From Rhodovastum atsumiense (GTDB lineage: Bacteria > Pseudomonadota > Alphaproteobacteria > Acetobacterales > Acetobacteraceae): 64,000 nt of DNA. Both the position numbers and the translations under genes were made by a program. Shown here piece by piece: positions 55,835-64,000 of the stretch. The first letter of the stretch is position 1. The number at the start of each line of letters is the position of its first letter. A model generated the notes under the pieces. That model saw nothing but the letters and a program-made list of their open reading frames with translations, had not been told where the DNA came from and made no database searches. The stretch spans positions 124,001 to 188,000 of the forward strand of contig NZ_OW485603.1 in the NCBI RefSeq assembly GCF_937425535.1, written 5' to 3'.

Positions 55835-57601
55835 TACGACGCCGCCAATTTCAATGACCGGCTTCTGCTAGGGCTGAAGGGCACCATGTCAGAGGCGGAA
55901 CTTCATATCCTGAAAGCCCGCATGCTGGCGGGCAAGCGGGCGAAGGCACGGCGTGGTGAGCTCGGCCGACCGGTGCCGATGGGATATGTGCAGCGTGCGT
56001 CAGGGGAGATTGCGTTTGACCCGGACGAGCAAGCGGAAGCAACGATACGATTGCTTTTCGAATTGTTCGACCGATTCCACACCATCGGCAAAGTACTGCG
56101 CTATTTGGTCGACCACGACATCCGCCTACCGGTGCGCGTGCCAGGTGGAGCGCGCAAGGGAGAGCTGGAATGGCATCGGGCCAACCGGATCAACCTGCAC
56201 AATCTGTTCGCCAATCCGATCTACGCGGGGGCGTATGTGTATGGGTTGCGCCCGACTGACCCGCGCCGGCGCAAGCCGGGGCGGCCGGGCACCGGGCGGC
56301 GTGGCTGTGCGCCGGAACAGGCCGAGGTGTTCCTGCCGGACCACCTGCCGGCCTACATCAGCTGGGAGCACTATCAGCGTAACCGGGCGCAGCTGCGGTC
56401 GAACCAGGCATCGGCGCGGGGCGTTGCGCGTGCCGGCGAGTCGTTACTTTCTGGCCTGATTATCTGCGGCAAGTGTGGCCTGCGCATGGTCTCGCAGTAC
56501 AACAACAATGGCGGCAATCCCCGTTATGCCTGTAACCGGATGACCGTCGATTACGCCGAGCCACTCTGCCAGACACTGAAGGCGGCGCCCTTGGATGCGC
56601 TGATGGAGCAACTCGTTCTTGCCGCGCTGGAGCCGGCGGCACTGGATGCCAGCATCCTGGCGGCGGGTGAGCTGCAGCGCGAACGCGCCGCCCTGGAGGC
56701 GCAGTGGCACCATCGCCTGGAGCGCGCCGCCTGGCAGGCCGAGCGGGCACGGCGCCAGTACCACGCCACCGAGCCGGAAAATCGGCTGGTGGCGCGCACG
56801 CTGGAGCGGGAATGGGAGCAGGCGCTGGCGGCGCAGGCACAGGTGCAGGCTGAGTATGAACGCTTCCAACGCGAGCAGCCGCGCGCGTTGTGCGAAGCGG
56901 AAATCGCCATGTTGCGCGCGCAGGCTGGCGACCTGCCGGGTCTCTGGCACGACGCCACCCAGGAGGAGCGCCAGACCCTGGTGCGTTTGCTGCTGGAACG
57001 GGTGCTGGTCAAGGTGATCGATGACAGCGAGCAGGTTGAGGTCGTCTGCCATTGGCATGGCGGCCATCAGACCATGCATCGCATGGTGCGACCGGTGGCC
57101 CGTCTCGACCGGCTTAGCACCTATCCGCAACTGCTCAGTCGGGCCACCGAACTGCGCCAGCTCGGTCATGGCTACGGGGCGATCGCGGAACGCCTCAACG
57201 ACGAGGGCTGGCGGCCACCCAAGCGACGAGAAACGTTCAACGCATCGATGGTGTCTCACCTGTTGCGCCGGGCCGGCGTGACGATGTCGCAGTATCGAAA
57301 GAAGATCGTGATCGTCGAACGGCAGTCCGATGAATGGACGATCGCCGAACTGGCCCGGCAAATTCCGATGCCAATGCCGACTCTTTACAACTGGGTACAA
57401 GAGGGTCGGCTACGCAGTCGCACGGTTTGCTGCAAGAAGCGGCAGTTGACCCTGGTGTACGCCGATGCAGCAACCATTTCGCAGATCCGAACGGTTCGCG
57501 CCACGCCCGCCCCGTGGCGCCGCCGACCGGCGGCGGTCACCGCAGACGCGCCGCCGATCGCCGCTGACCCCTCGGCCCCCTCCACCCAAACATGCACTTG
57601 A
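55835..57601 (+). pseudogene. Large serine recombinase 1, C-terminal part
   Basis: Resumes recombinase 1 as YDAANFNDRLLLGLKGTMSEAEL, then NLFANPIYAGAYVYG, a zinc ribbon (CGKCGLRM...CNR...CQTL), coiled coil and C-terminal helix-turn-helix (TIAELARQIPMPMPTLYNWV). An ATG at 55886 could start a truncated protein lacking the catalytic domain. Confidence 0.88.
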
Positions 57602-57623
57602 GAGGCAGCATGCCTGGTAGATG

Positions 57624-58190
57624 TCGATTTTCCAACGTTGAGCGTACCATTGCAGCTTCTCGATGGCCTGCTCGGGCGAGGTGACAGCGAGATCGGTGAC
57701 CAGCTTCCAGTCGATGCGGTCGCGCCCACGCGGTTTCCGCGCCTCTCGCGCGTGGATCACCGCCAGGTCGAGAGCAGGATAGCGCTTCTGCTTCCCAATC
57801 GGCGGCAGGATGTGCACCCGCTTGTAACGGAGCTTGAGCACGGCCTCGCTGACGCTGCCGTCCTTCGCCGTGACCTCGATGCGGTGCTGTCCCGCGACCG
57901 GAACCCGGGCCATCACGCGAGCGACCGTACGGCGTCCGTCGCCCGCCAGTCGGTCAACACAGGTCCGCACGAGAAAATGCGCACCAGCCTCCCGCGCGGC
58001 ACAGAAGAACTCGTAGATGTCGTTCTCCCGGTCGCCGACGTAGACGCAGCGCCCTGGATCGCCGAGCCGTGCACCGGACTGCGTCAGGCTCGACAGCCAG
58101 CGGATGCTCTCCTTCGCCTCGATCGGCACCCGGGTCGGGTTGACGTGGCGCTTCAGCTCGTTCGCGCGTAACCGGGGCATAACCCCGGGC
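57624..58190 (-). pseudogene. IS4-family transposase, central fragment
   Basis: Encodes EAKESIRWLSSL, VYVGDRENDIYEFF (a catalytic Asp) and DWKLVTDLAVTSPEQAIEKLQWYAQRWKI, the middle of the Tn5-like transposase whose C-terminus is at 51157-51552. The N-terminal third is missing: similarity stops near 58190, where the IS66-type element begins. Confidence 0.88.
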
Positions 58191-58243
58191 GGTGGCTGAT
58201 TTTGGGCCTTCCCCGAAGCGGCCAAGTACGATTCGCTGGGGCG

Positions 58244-59325
58244 ATGTCAGCGCCTCCTAATCCCTCTGAGATGCCGCGCGCCGAGCTGGAAGCCGAAGTG
58301 ACGGCCCTGCGAGGCGAGGTGGCTGAACTGAAGCAGTTGGTGCTGGCGCTCCGGGACGAGATTGCCCGGCTGAAGGGGCTGAAGGGCCGGCCGGTGATCA
58401 AGCCGAGCGGCATGGAGAAGGCGACCGAGGCGAAGCGCGCTGGCAAGCGGAGCAAGCGCCGTGGCCGCGGCCCGGTGACGCCACGGGTGACAGTTGAAAC
58501 CCAGGTGATCCGGGTGACGGCGCCGGCGGGGTCGCAGTTCAAGGGCTACGAACCCTACCAGATGCAGGATCTGGTGCTCACCGCGCGGGTAGTGCGCTAT
58601 CGGCGCGAACGCTGGGTGACCCCGGCGGGCGAGACGATCGTGGCGCCGCTGCCCGAGGGCATCCGCGGCCATTTCGGGCCGGAGCTGCGCCGCTATGTGC
58701 TGATGCAGTATCACCAGGGCCAGGTCACCGTGGAGCGGCTGGTGGCTCAGCTGCAGGCGGTCGGGGTCAGCATCTCCAAGCGGCAGGTCATGCGGCTGCT
58801 GATCGAGGGGCAGGACGCGTTTCTGACCGAGACCCGGGAGGTGCTGCGGGCGGGACTGGAGACGGCGTCCTGGATCACGGTGGACGACACCGGAGCGCGC
58901 CACCGTGGCGCCAATGCGGTGTGCACGCAGATCGGCAACGACGATTTTGCCTGGTTCGGCACCACCGGCAGCAAGAGCCGGATGAACTTCCTCGAGCTGC
59001 TGTGCGCCGGCCACACGGATTACGTGATCAACCACGCGGCGCTGGAATACATGCACGAGCATAACCTGGCCGGACCGACGATCCAGCAGCTGGTCGGACA
59101 TCCGCAGCGGCAGTTTGCCGATGAGGCTGCGTGGCAGCACCATCTGGAGCAACTGGGCATCACCGACCTCCAGGTGACTCCCGACCCGGTGCGTGTGGCC
59201 ACCGAGGGGGCGCTCTGGGGTGCCATCGCCGCGCATGGATTTCTCAATGAGGCGGTGATCGTCAGTGACGACGCTGGCCAGTTCAACGTCGGCCAGCACG
59301 CCCTGTGCCGAGTAGGTGGGGACGT
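58244..59325 (+). pseudogene. IS66-like single-gene transposase, 3' truncated
   Basis: From ATG 58244: coiled coil (about 8-50), a basic KRSKRRGRGP segment, then an IS66-type core with SWITVDDTGARHRG (first Asp) and IVSDDAGQFNVGQHALC (second Asp region). Family homology stops at HALC; the part with the catalytic Glu is absent. A 6-bp-stem repeat CCGGGG-CATAA-CCCCGG lies 60-70 bp upstream. The right part was lost where the ISL3 element now stands. Confidence 0.8.
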
Positions 59326-59336
59326 TGCTGTGGTTC

Positions 59337-61033
59337 GGCGTGGAAAAAGGGCTCTTCCGCGCTTTCGGTGCAACCGACTTGGATGCTTCTGGTGCAGTTC
59401 CCACATATGGCAGGCATCTTTGGAGTTCCAAACCTAAAAGTTGTTCTCTCTTCTCCCGTTTCTTCTGCCGAGGCTTTCCATCCGCCAGGTTCTGCTCACT
59501 CCTGACGGCATCACAATCCAGGCTGACGTGAAGTCGGCATCCGCGCCGTGCCCTGACTGCGGCAGGCGGTCGAGACGGCGGCACAGCCACTATCACCGCA
59601 CCCTGGCCGATTTGCCGCTTCAGGACCGCGTCGCGCGCCTGCAGGTGCTGGTTCGACGCTTCCGCTGTGACACGCCAGGCTGTCGCCGTCGGATCTTTGC
59701 TGAACGACTGCCCGACATCGCCGTGGTCAGGGCGCGGCGAACCACGCGGCTCGCGAATAGCCAACGCCAGATCGGACTGTCGCTGGGCGGCGAGCCGGGG
59801 GCACGGTTGGCGGTGCGGCTTGCCATGCCGATCAGCGGCGACACTCTGCTGCGCTTGATTCGTACGGCCCCGCTCGCATCCCATCCGCCGCCGCGGGTGA
59901 TCGGCATCGACGACTGGGCATGGCGCCGGGGGCACCGCTACGGGTCCATCATCTGTGATCTGGAACGGCGGCGCATTGTCGATCTTCTTCCCGATCGCAC
60001 GGTGGAAACCGTGCGATCGTGGCTGGCCGGGCGCACCGGAATCACTGTGATCGCGCGCGACCGCGCGGGTACCTACGCCCAGGCAGCGACCACAGCTTGC
60101 CCCCATGCGATGCAGGTGGCCGATCGGTGGCATCTGATGGAAAACGCCAGTGCCGCGTTGCTCGACGCCGTGCAGCGATCGATGCGACAGATCCGTGACG
60201 CTCTCGGGACTACGTCTTTCGACCCGGCGTTACTGACCTCTGCCGAGCGACGCCAGCATGAGGGATTTCTGCGTCGCGCCGCAGCCGACAGGGCCATTCA
60301 CCACCTCGCCGGGAGCGGCGTACCGATCAAGGAAATCGTCCGCCGCACCGGGTACAGCCGCAAGGTCGTGCGTGCTGTCGTCCGCGGCGGCAGGACGGAC
60401 GTCTTCCGCGTCAGGGCGAGTATGCTGGATGCGTTCGTGCCACGCCTCAACGCGGAATGGGATGGCGGTTGCCGCAACGGCGCCGAACTCTGGCGTCGGC
60501 TCAGAGCCACCGGCTTCACCGGTGCGCTGCGCGTGGTCAGCGAATGGGCGACGAGGCGCAGGCGGGCCGAATCCGCGCCAGGGATGTTGCCGCGCAAGCC
60601 GCCGCCGGCGCGAACTCTTGCGCGGCTTCTCAGCCATCAGCGGGACCGGCTTTCGATGGCCGACGCAAGATTGGTCGCGGTGGTGGAGGACGCGGTTCCG
60701 CGCGCTGCGGGTCGCGGCGTCATTGGTCAAGCGCTTCCAGGACATGCTTCGCACGAAGACGGCGGCGCTCGAGAACTGGCTCACGGACGCCAGAGGAAGT
60801 TTGCTTGCGGCGTTTGCCGCGGGCATCGCTGCAGACCGCGCCGCGGTCACAGCTGCGATCACCGAACCATGGTCGAACGGTCAAACCGAAGGGCAGATCA
60901 ACAAGGTGAAGCTGCTGAAACGACAGATGTATGGCCGCGCGGGCCTCGATCTTCTGCGAGCCCGGCTCATCGCCGCATGACGGCATAAGGCAAAGCCTGC
61001 ACCGGGAATGCGGAAGAGCCCTTTTTCAAAGCC
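59337..61033 (+). mobile_element. ISL3-family insertion sequence
   Basis: Inverted ends share GAAAAAGGGCTCTTCCGC (18 bases) followed by more scattered matches. No 8-bp duplication is found: the left flank is an IS66-like transposase and the right flank an Hpt domain, so deletion or recombination occurred after insertion. Ends are approximate by a few bases. Confidence 0.8.
59441..60980 (+). pseudogene. ISL3-family transposase, frameshifted
   Basis: Encodes the ISL3 zinc finger (CPDCGRRSRRRHSHYHRTLADLP ... CDTPGC), VIGIDDWAWRRGHRYGSI and DRWHLMENASAAL. Near 60700-60706 one extra base shifts the frame; the C-terminal LVKRFQDML, then NGQTEGQINKVKLLKRQMYG continues in another frame to 60980. Start TTG at 59441 is approximate. 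Probably inactive. Confidence 0.85.
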
Positions 61034-61039
61034 GATTGA

Positions 61040-61224
61040 CAGGCGCACTCGCTCAAGAGCGGGGCGGCAGCCTTCGGCCTCGTCGCCCTGTCAAAGGCCG
61101 CAGCGGAGACGGAGAAAGGTGCCCTCGCGGACGCGCCGGAGGTCTCGGCCGCGAAGGTGGCGCGCCTGCATGCTCTCGCCGCCGCCTGCCCTTTGGCGGG
61201 CGCTCCACCCATCCTCCGGCACTG
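61040..61224 (+). pseudogene. Histidine phosphotransfer (Hpt) domain remnant
   Basis: Without a start codon, the frame reads QAHSLKSGAAAFGLVALSK, with the Hpt signature AHSLKS (phosphoacceptor His), and ends at RH-stop. An in-frame stop lies just upstream, next to the ISL3 end. It is the C-terminal 60 residues of a lost hybrid kinase or Hpt protein. Confidence 0.75.
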
Positions 61225-61429
61225 AAGCGCACCTGGCCGGCCCGCCGTCCTTCAAGCGACCGGGCTGTGTCCGGTCGCCGCGAGCAATGGATACCCGTCC
61301 TCAAGGTGCCGACGCGAATGCCGTGGGCTGACCAAGCCGGGTGCCTTGAACCGGCAACGGTTGCACAGGGCGGTGGCGACGACAGCCACCCGGCACGCTC
61401 GCGCGCGGGCAGCCGCGAGGTTGTCGATG

Positions 61430-61530
61430 CCGACGTGGCGCTTGAGCGACGGCCTCAGCCCGTGGACGCCGCTTCCTGCGGGAAAACGGAGACACGCCCG
61501 GCGAGCGCCTCGCTGTCGATAGGCCCAGCC
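61430..61530 (-). pseudogene. Receiver-domain C-terminal remnant
   Basis: On minus the stretch encodes PIDSEALAGRVSV and then, after a frame change, EAASTG, matching the last residues of the hybrid kinase at 41872 (GEALAERVAVLLGEAASTG). The match extends past the stop (CTTGAGCGA...CCCGTGGACGCCGCTTCC in both), so this is the decayed 3' end of a paralogous gene. Confidence 0.65.
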
Positions 61531-61643
61531 ACCCCGTTCCGGATGGAGACCGATAAGTTGGCAATGTCTCTGATCAGACAAAACGACCTGGGCTGTCACA
61601 CCCCCGGTGTCCAAGCCGCGTCGCCCAGCATCCCCGGTACGCA

Positions 61644-62390
61644 CTACATGCCGCCGGAAACGAATATGGTTTCCCCGGTTATCCAGCGTGAGTCGTCCGA
61701 GGCAAGAAACACAGCGACCGGTGCGATATCGCCCGGCTGCCCCATGCGGCCAAGCGGGGTCCGCTGCACCATCTGCGCTTCGAAGTCGCTGCCGATGATG
61801 CCTGCGGCATGGGTGCCTTCCGTTTCGACACCACCAGGATTGATCGCGTTGACACGGATTTTGCGGGGGCCAAGCTCCTTGGCAAGAACCCGCGTGATGG
61901 CGTCCACGGCCCCCTTCGTGGCGGCATAGATGGAGGCGCCAGGCGGCGTCATGCGGGTGATCACCGAGCTGATGTTGATGACGCTGCCGCCATCCGGCCC
62001 GAACTGGGCGGATGCCGCCCTGGTCGCAAGCAGCAATCCGAGCACATTGATGTCGAACTGCCGGCGGACCTCGCCTTCAGTGACTTCCTCGATCGGCATG
62101 AAGCGATAGACCCCGGCATTGTTGACAAGGATGCTGACCGTTCCATAGGCGCTTTTCGCCCGGGCAAAAATGCGCTCCACGTCATCGGCCACCGCAACGT
62201 CGCCTTGGACCGCCATTGCCTTGCCGCCGGCCCCCACGATGTCGGAGACCACCTTGTCCGCGCCTTCTCCGCTGCTTGAATAATTCACCACGACCGCCGC
62301 GCCTTCGGCAGCCATGCGTCTGGCGATCTCGGCGCCTATTCCCTTCGAGGCGCCCGTGACGACGGCCACCTTGCCTGTCAGCTTGCCCAT
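61644..62390 (-). CDS. Short-chain dehydrogenase/reductase
   Basis: A 248-residue SDR: TGASKGIG cofactor loop (about 12-19), NNAG, INISS with the catalytic Ser, YAATK with Tyr and Lys, and the C-terminal WITGETIFVSGGM. GGAG precedes the ATG. It reduces or oxidises an unknown alcohol/ketone, probably with NADP(H). It overlaps the upstream kinase gene by 13 bp, so the two are co-transcribed. Confidence 0.92.
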   Translation of the reverse strand: MGKLTGKVAVVTGASKGIGAEIARRMAAEGAAVVVNYSSSGEGADKVVSDIVGAGGKAMAVQGDVAVADDVERIFARAKSAYGTVSILVNNAGVYRFMPIEEVTEGEVRRQFDINVLGLLLATRAASAQFGPDGGSVINISSVITRMTPPGASIYAATKGAVDAITRVLAKELGPRKIRVNAINPGGVETEGTHAAGIIGSDFEAQMVQRTPLGRMGQPGDIAPVAVFLASDDSRWITGETIFVSGGM

Positions 62391-64000
62391 CTCTCTGCTC
62401 CGTTTTCCAGAAAAGCGGCCTGATCCACCGACGTCAGCTCCAGGGTGAACACGCTGCCCTGGCCGGGGCTCGACGCCAGCCGCACCCGGCCGCCGAGAGT
62501 CCCGGCGATCTCCCTGGACAGCGCGAGGCCGAGCCCCATGCCCGGCGCGTGCTTCCGGGCGACCTCCTCAACATGCACGAAGGGCTCGAACACCTTTTCC
62601 TGAAGTTCGGCCGGGATGCCGGGTCCGGTGTCGGCGACCTCGACGCGCACAAGGCCATCGCATGCGGAAACGCGCGCCGAAATCCTTCCCCCGGCGGTGT
62701 GCTTGACCGCGTTGTCCAGCAGGTTGCGGACGATGATCCGGACCAGCGCCGGGTCGCTCACCAGGGGCGGCACATCGCCCGCCGTCTCCTCCACGAGGTC
62801 CTGGCCCCGCGCCTTCGCCTCGGATTTGATGTCCGCGCAAGCTTCGGCCACCAGCCCGGCGATGTCGAAGCGCTCGGGGCAGACCGTGAGGCGCCCGCTT
62901 TCGATGCGGCTGTACTCGAGGACCGAGCCAACCACCTGTGACAGCCTGCGCGTGGCGTCCGCGGTGCGCGCCAGAACCTTTTCCTGCTTCTCGTTGAGCG
63001 CGGGCCCGAACAGGCGCCGGTGCATTCCCATCTGGAGTTCGAGCTGGGCCAGGGGGGTGCGCAGCTCGTGCGACGCCATGTTCAGGAACGCGGACTTGGA
63101 CCGCGACGCCTGCTCCGCCCGGTCCCTGGCCACCCGCATCTCGTCGGCGGCGCCGCGGAGCCTGCGGTTGAGGGCGGCCACTTCGCGGGCCAGTTCCTCC
63201 AGGTTCTCCTGGCGGCTGTCCACCTCCGCCCGCAGGAGATCGCGGGCCCGCTTGACCTGCAACAGGTTGGCGACGCGCGCCCGCAGCTCGTCGGCGGCGA
63301 AGGGCTTGACCAGGTAGTCCTGCACCTGCCCGTGCAGCAGCCGGATCCGGAGCGGCTCGTCGGCGCGGGCCGACAGCACCATCACCGGCACGTCCGCAAG
63401 CTCGCCGCGGGCGCGCAGCGCGGCGACCATCTCGTCGCCGCTCATCCGCGGCATCATGATGTCGGTCAGGACGAGGTCGGGCCCGAGGCGTTCCGCGGCC
63501 GACAACCCCTCCGCCCCGTCCCCGGCCAGGGCGACCCGCGCGATGCCTCCCAAGGCGGCGGCGACGAAGGCGCGCAGGTCCGGGTTGTCCTCGACCACCA
63601 GGACAAGCGGGAGCTTCGCGGCCGACTCCGGGTCGCAAGGCATGGCTTCCGGCCCGGACGGCACGCCGTCCGGCATCCCCGTTCCCGGGTCGCCGACGGG
63701 AAGCAGGCCAGGAGGGGCAAGCCGGTCCTGGCGCGCGACCGGCGTTCCCGCGGGCGCCGCCAGGGGCAGCGTGACCCGGAAGACGGCGCCGGTCCCCCCG
63801 GGGGCGTCGTCCACGGCGATGCCGCCGCCGTGCTGCGCGACGAACTCGCCGGCGATGGCCAGCCCAAGGCCGCTCCCGGCGCTCCGCTGGGGGTCGTCGC
63901 CCTGCACGAAGCGCTGGAAGATCGCCTCGCGCATCTCCTGCGGCACCCCGAGGCCGTTGTCGATGACCTCAAGGGTGCATCGTTCCCCGTCGGCCCGCAG
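62378..64000 (-). CDS. Hybrid sensor kinase with internal receiver (5' end outside window)
   Basis: At least 540 residues, open to the window edge. Order in the visible part: end of a first HATPase (VIDNGLGVP, GSGLGLAIAGEF), receiver (LVVEDNPDLRAF, DLVLTDIMMPRMSGDE, YLVKPF), coiled linker, HisKA (SAFLNMASHELRTPL) and second HATPase (LLDNAVKH, GMGLGLALSREI). This two-kinase layout around a receiver implies an internal phosphorelay. It overlaps the SDR gene downstream. Confidence 0.9.
   Translation of the reverse strand: MRADGERCTLEVIDNGLGVPQEMREAIFQRFVQGDDPQRSAGSGLGLAIAGEFVAQHGGGIAVDDAPGGTGAVFRVTLPLAAPAGTPVARQDRLAPPGLLPVGDPGTGMPDGVPSGPEAMPCDPESAAKLPLVLVVEDNPDLRAFVAAALGGIARVALAGDGAEGLSAAERLGPDLVLTDIMMPRMSGDEMVAALRARGELADVPVMVLSARADEPLRIRLLHGQVQDYLVKPFAADELRARVANLLQVKRARDLLRAEVDSRQENLEELAREVAALNRRLRGAADEMRVARDRAEQASRSKSAFLNMASHELRTPLAQLELQMGMHRRLFGPALNEKQEKVLARTADATRRLSQVVGSVLEYSRIESGRLTVCPERFDIAGLVAEACADIKSEAKARGQDLVEETAGDVPPLVSDPALVRIIVRNLLDNAVKHTAGGRISARVSACDGLVRVEVADTGPGIPAELQEKVFEPFVHVEEVARKHAPGMGLGLALSREIAGTLGGRVRLASSPGQGSVFTLELTSVDQAAFLENGAERWAS

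Larger units (their letters stand above)
51553..57623 (+). mobile_element. Serine-recombinase element 1, inserted in the IS4 transposase gene
   Basis: A 6.07-kb block (about 2.4 kb without its own insertions) carrying a small gene and a large serine recombinase. TCGAT stands at both junctions; removing the block and one TCGAT rejoins the IS4 reading frame as RWKI-ELFHKVLKSG. The short shared core is what serine recombinases leave. Confidence 0.85.

Noticed and set aside
1-64000. tRNA or rRNA genes
   Set aside because: No cloverleaf-like or rRNA sequence was recognised by eye anywhere in the window.

Overview
The window is high-GC DNA with long, tightly packed genes, many of them joined by 4-bp overlaps. 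It carries a complete F-type conjugation system (MobF relaxase, coupling protein, F-type mating-pair genes) and a RepC-type plasmid initiator, so it is most simply a stretch of a large conjugative plasmid of an alphaproteobacterium. The wider style (multi-PAS hybrid kinases, 4HB chemoreceptor, IS66/IS630/ISL3 load) fits Rhodospirillales/Acetobacterales; the genus cannot be read from the sequence.

Layout. 1-697: no convincing gene; a perfect 11-unit 12-bp repeat. 698-8649 (+): DNA-processing operon (unknown protein, ParA/TraL-like ATPase, coiled-coil membrane protein, MobC-like protein, TraD, TraI). 8620-8960: AT-rich island. 9091-11041 (-): calcineurin-like phosphoesterase and putative amidoligase. 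11160-14382: an IS66-family unit with an exact 8-bp target duplication. 14600-37795 (-): the mating-pair locus, from its promoter end a VirB1-like transglycosylase, an FlhD-like/FlhC-like regulator pair, traL, E, K, B, V, pilin traA, dsbC, traC, trbI, an S26-type peptidase, a trbC-traW fusion, traU, traN, then (after an acyltransferase gene on the opposite strand) traF, H, G. 38393-41609 (+): a small exported protein and repC, whose leader has the hallmarks of repABC-style antisense-RNA control and whose codon 17 is split by an IS630 element. 41872-50981: two divergent hybrid sensor kinases and a chemoreceptor. 51157-61033: a pile of nested mobile elements. 61040-64000: remnants of an Hpt and a receiver domain, an SDR oxidoreductase and a hybrid kinase running off the window.

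How the parts fit. The 698-8649 operon would build the relaxosome and feed DNA to the channel; the minus-strand locus builds pilus and channel. The FlhDC-like pair at the head of the tra operon suggests that transfer is switched on by a flagellar-type master activator, as SetCD does in SXT/R391 elements. The 51157-57628 region is a four-level nest: an IS4-type transposase gene split by a serine-recombinase element, whose recombinase is split by a second serine-recombinase element, whose recombinase is split by an IS630. All three interrupted reading frames can be rejoined on paper at exact short duplications.
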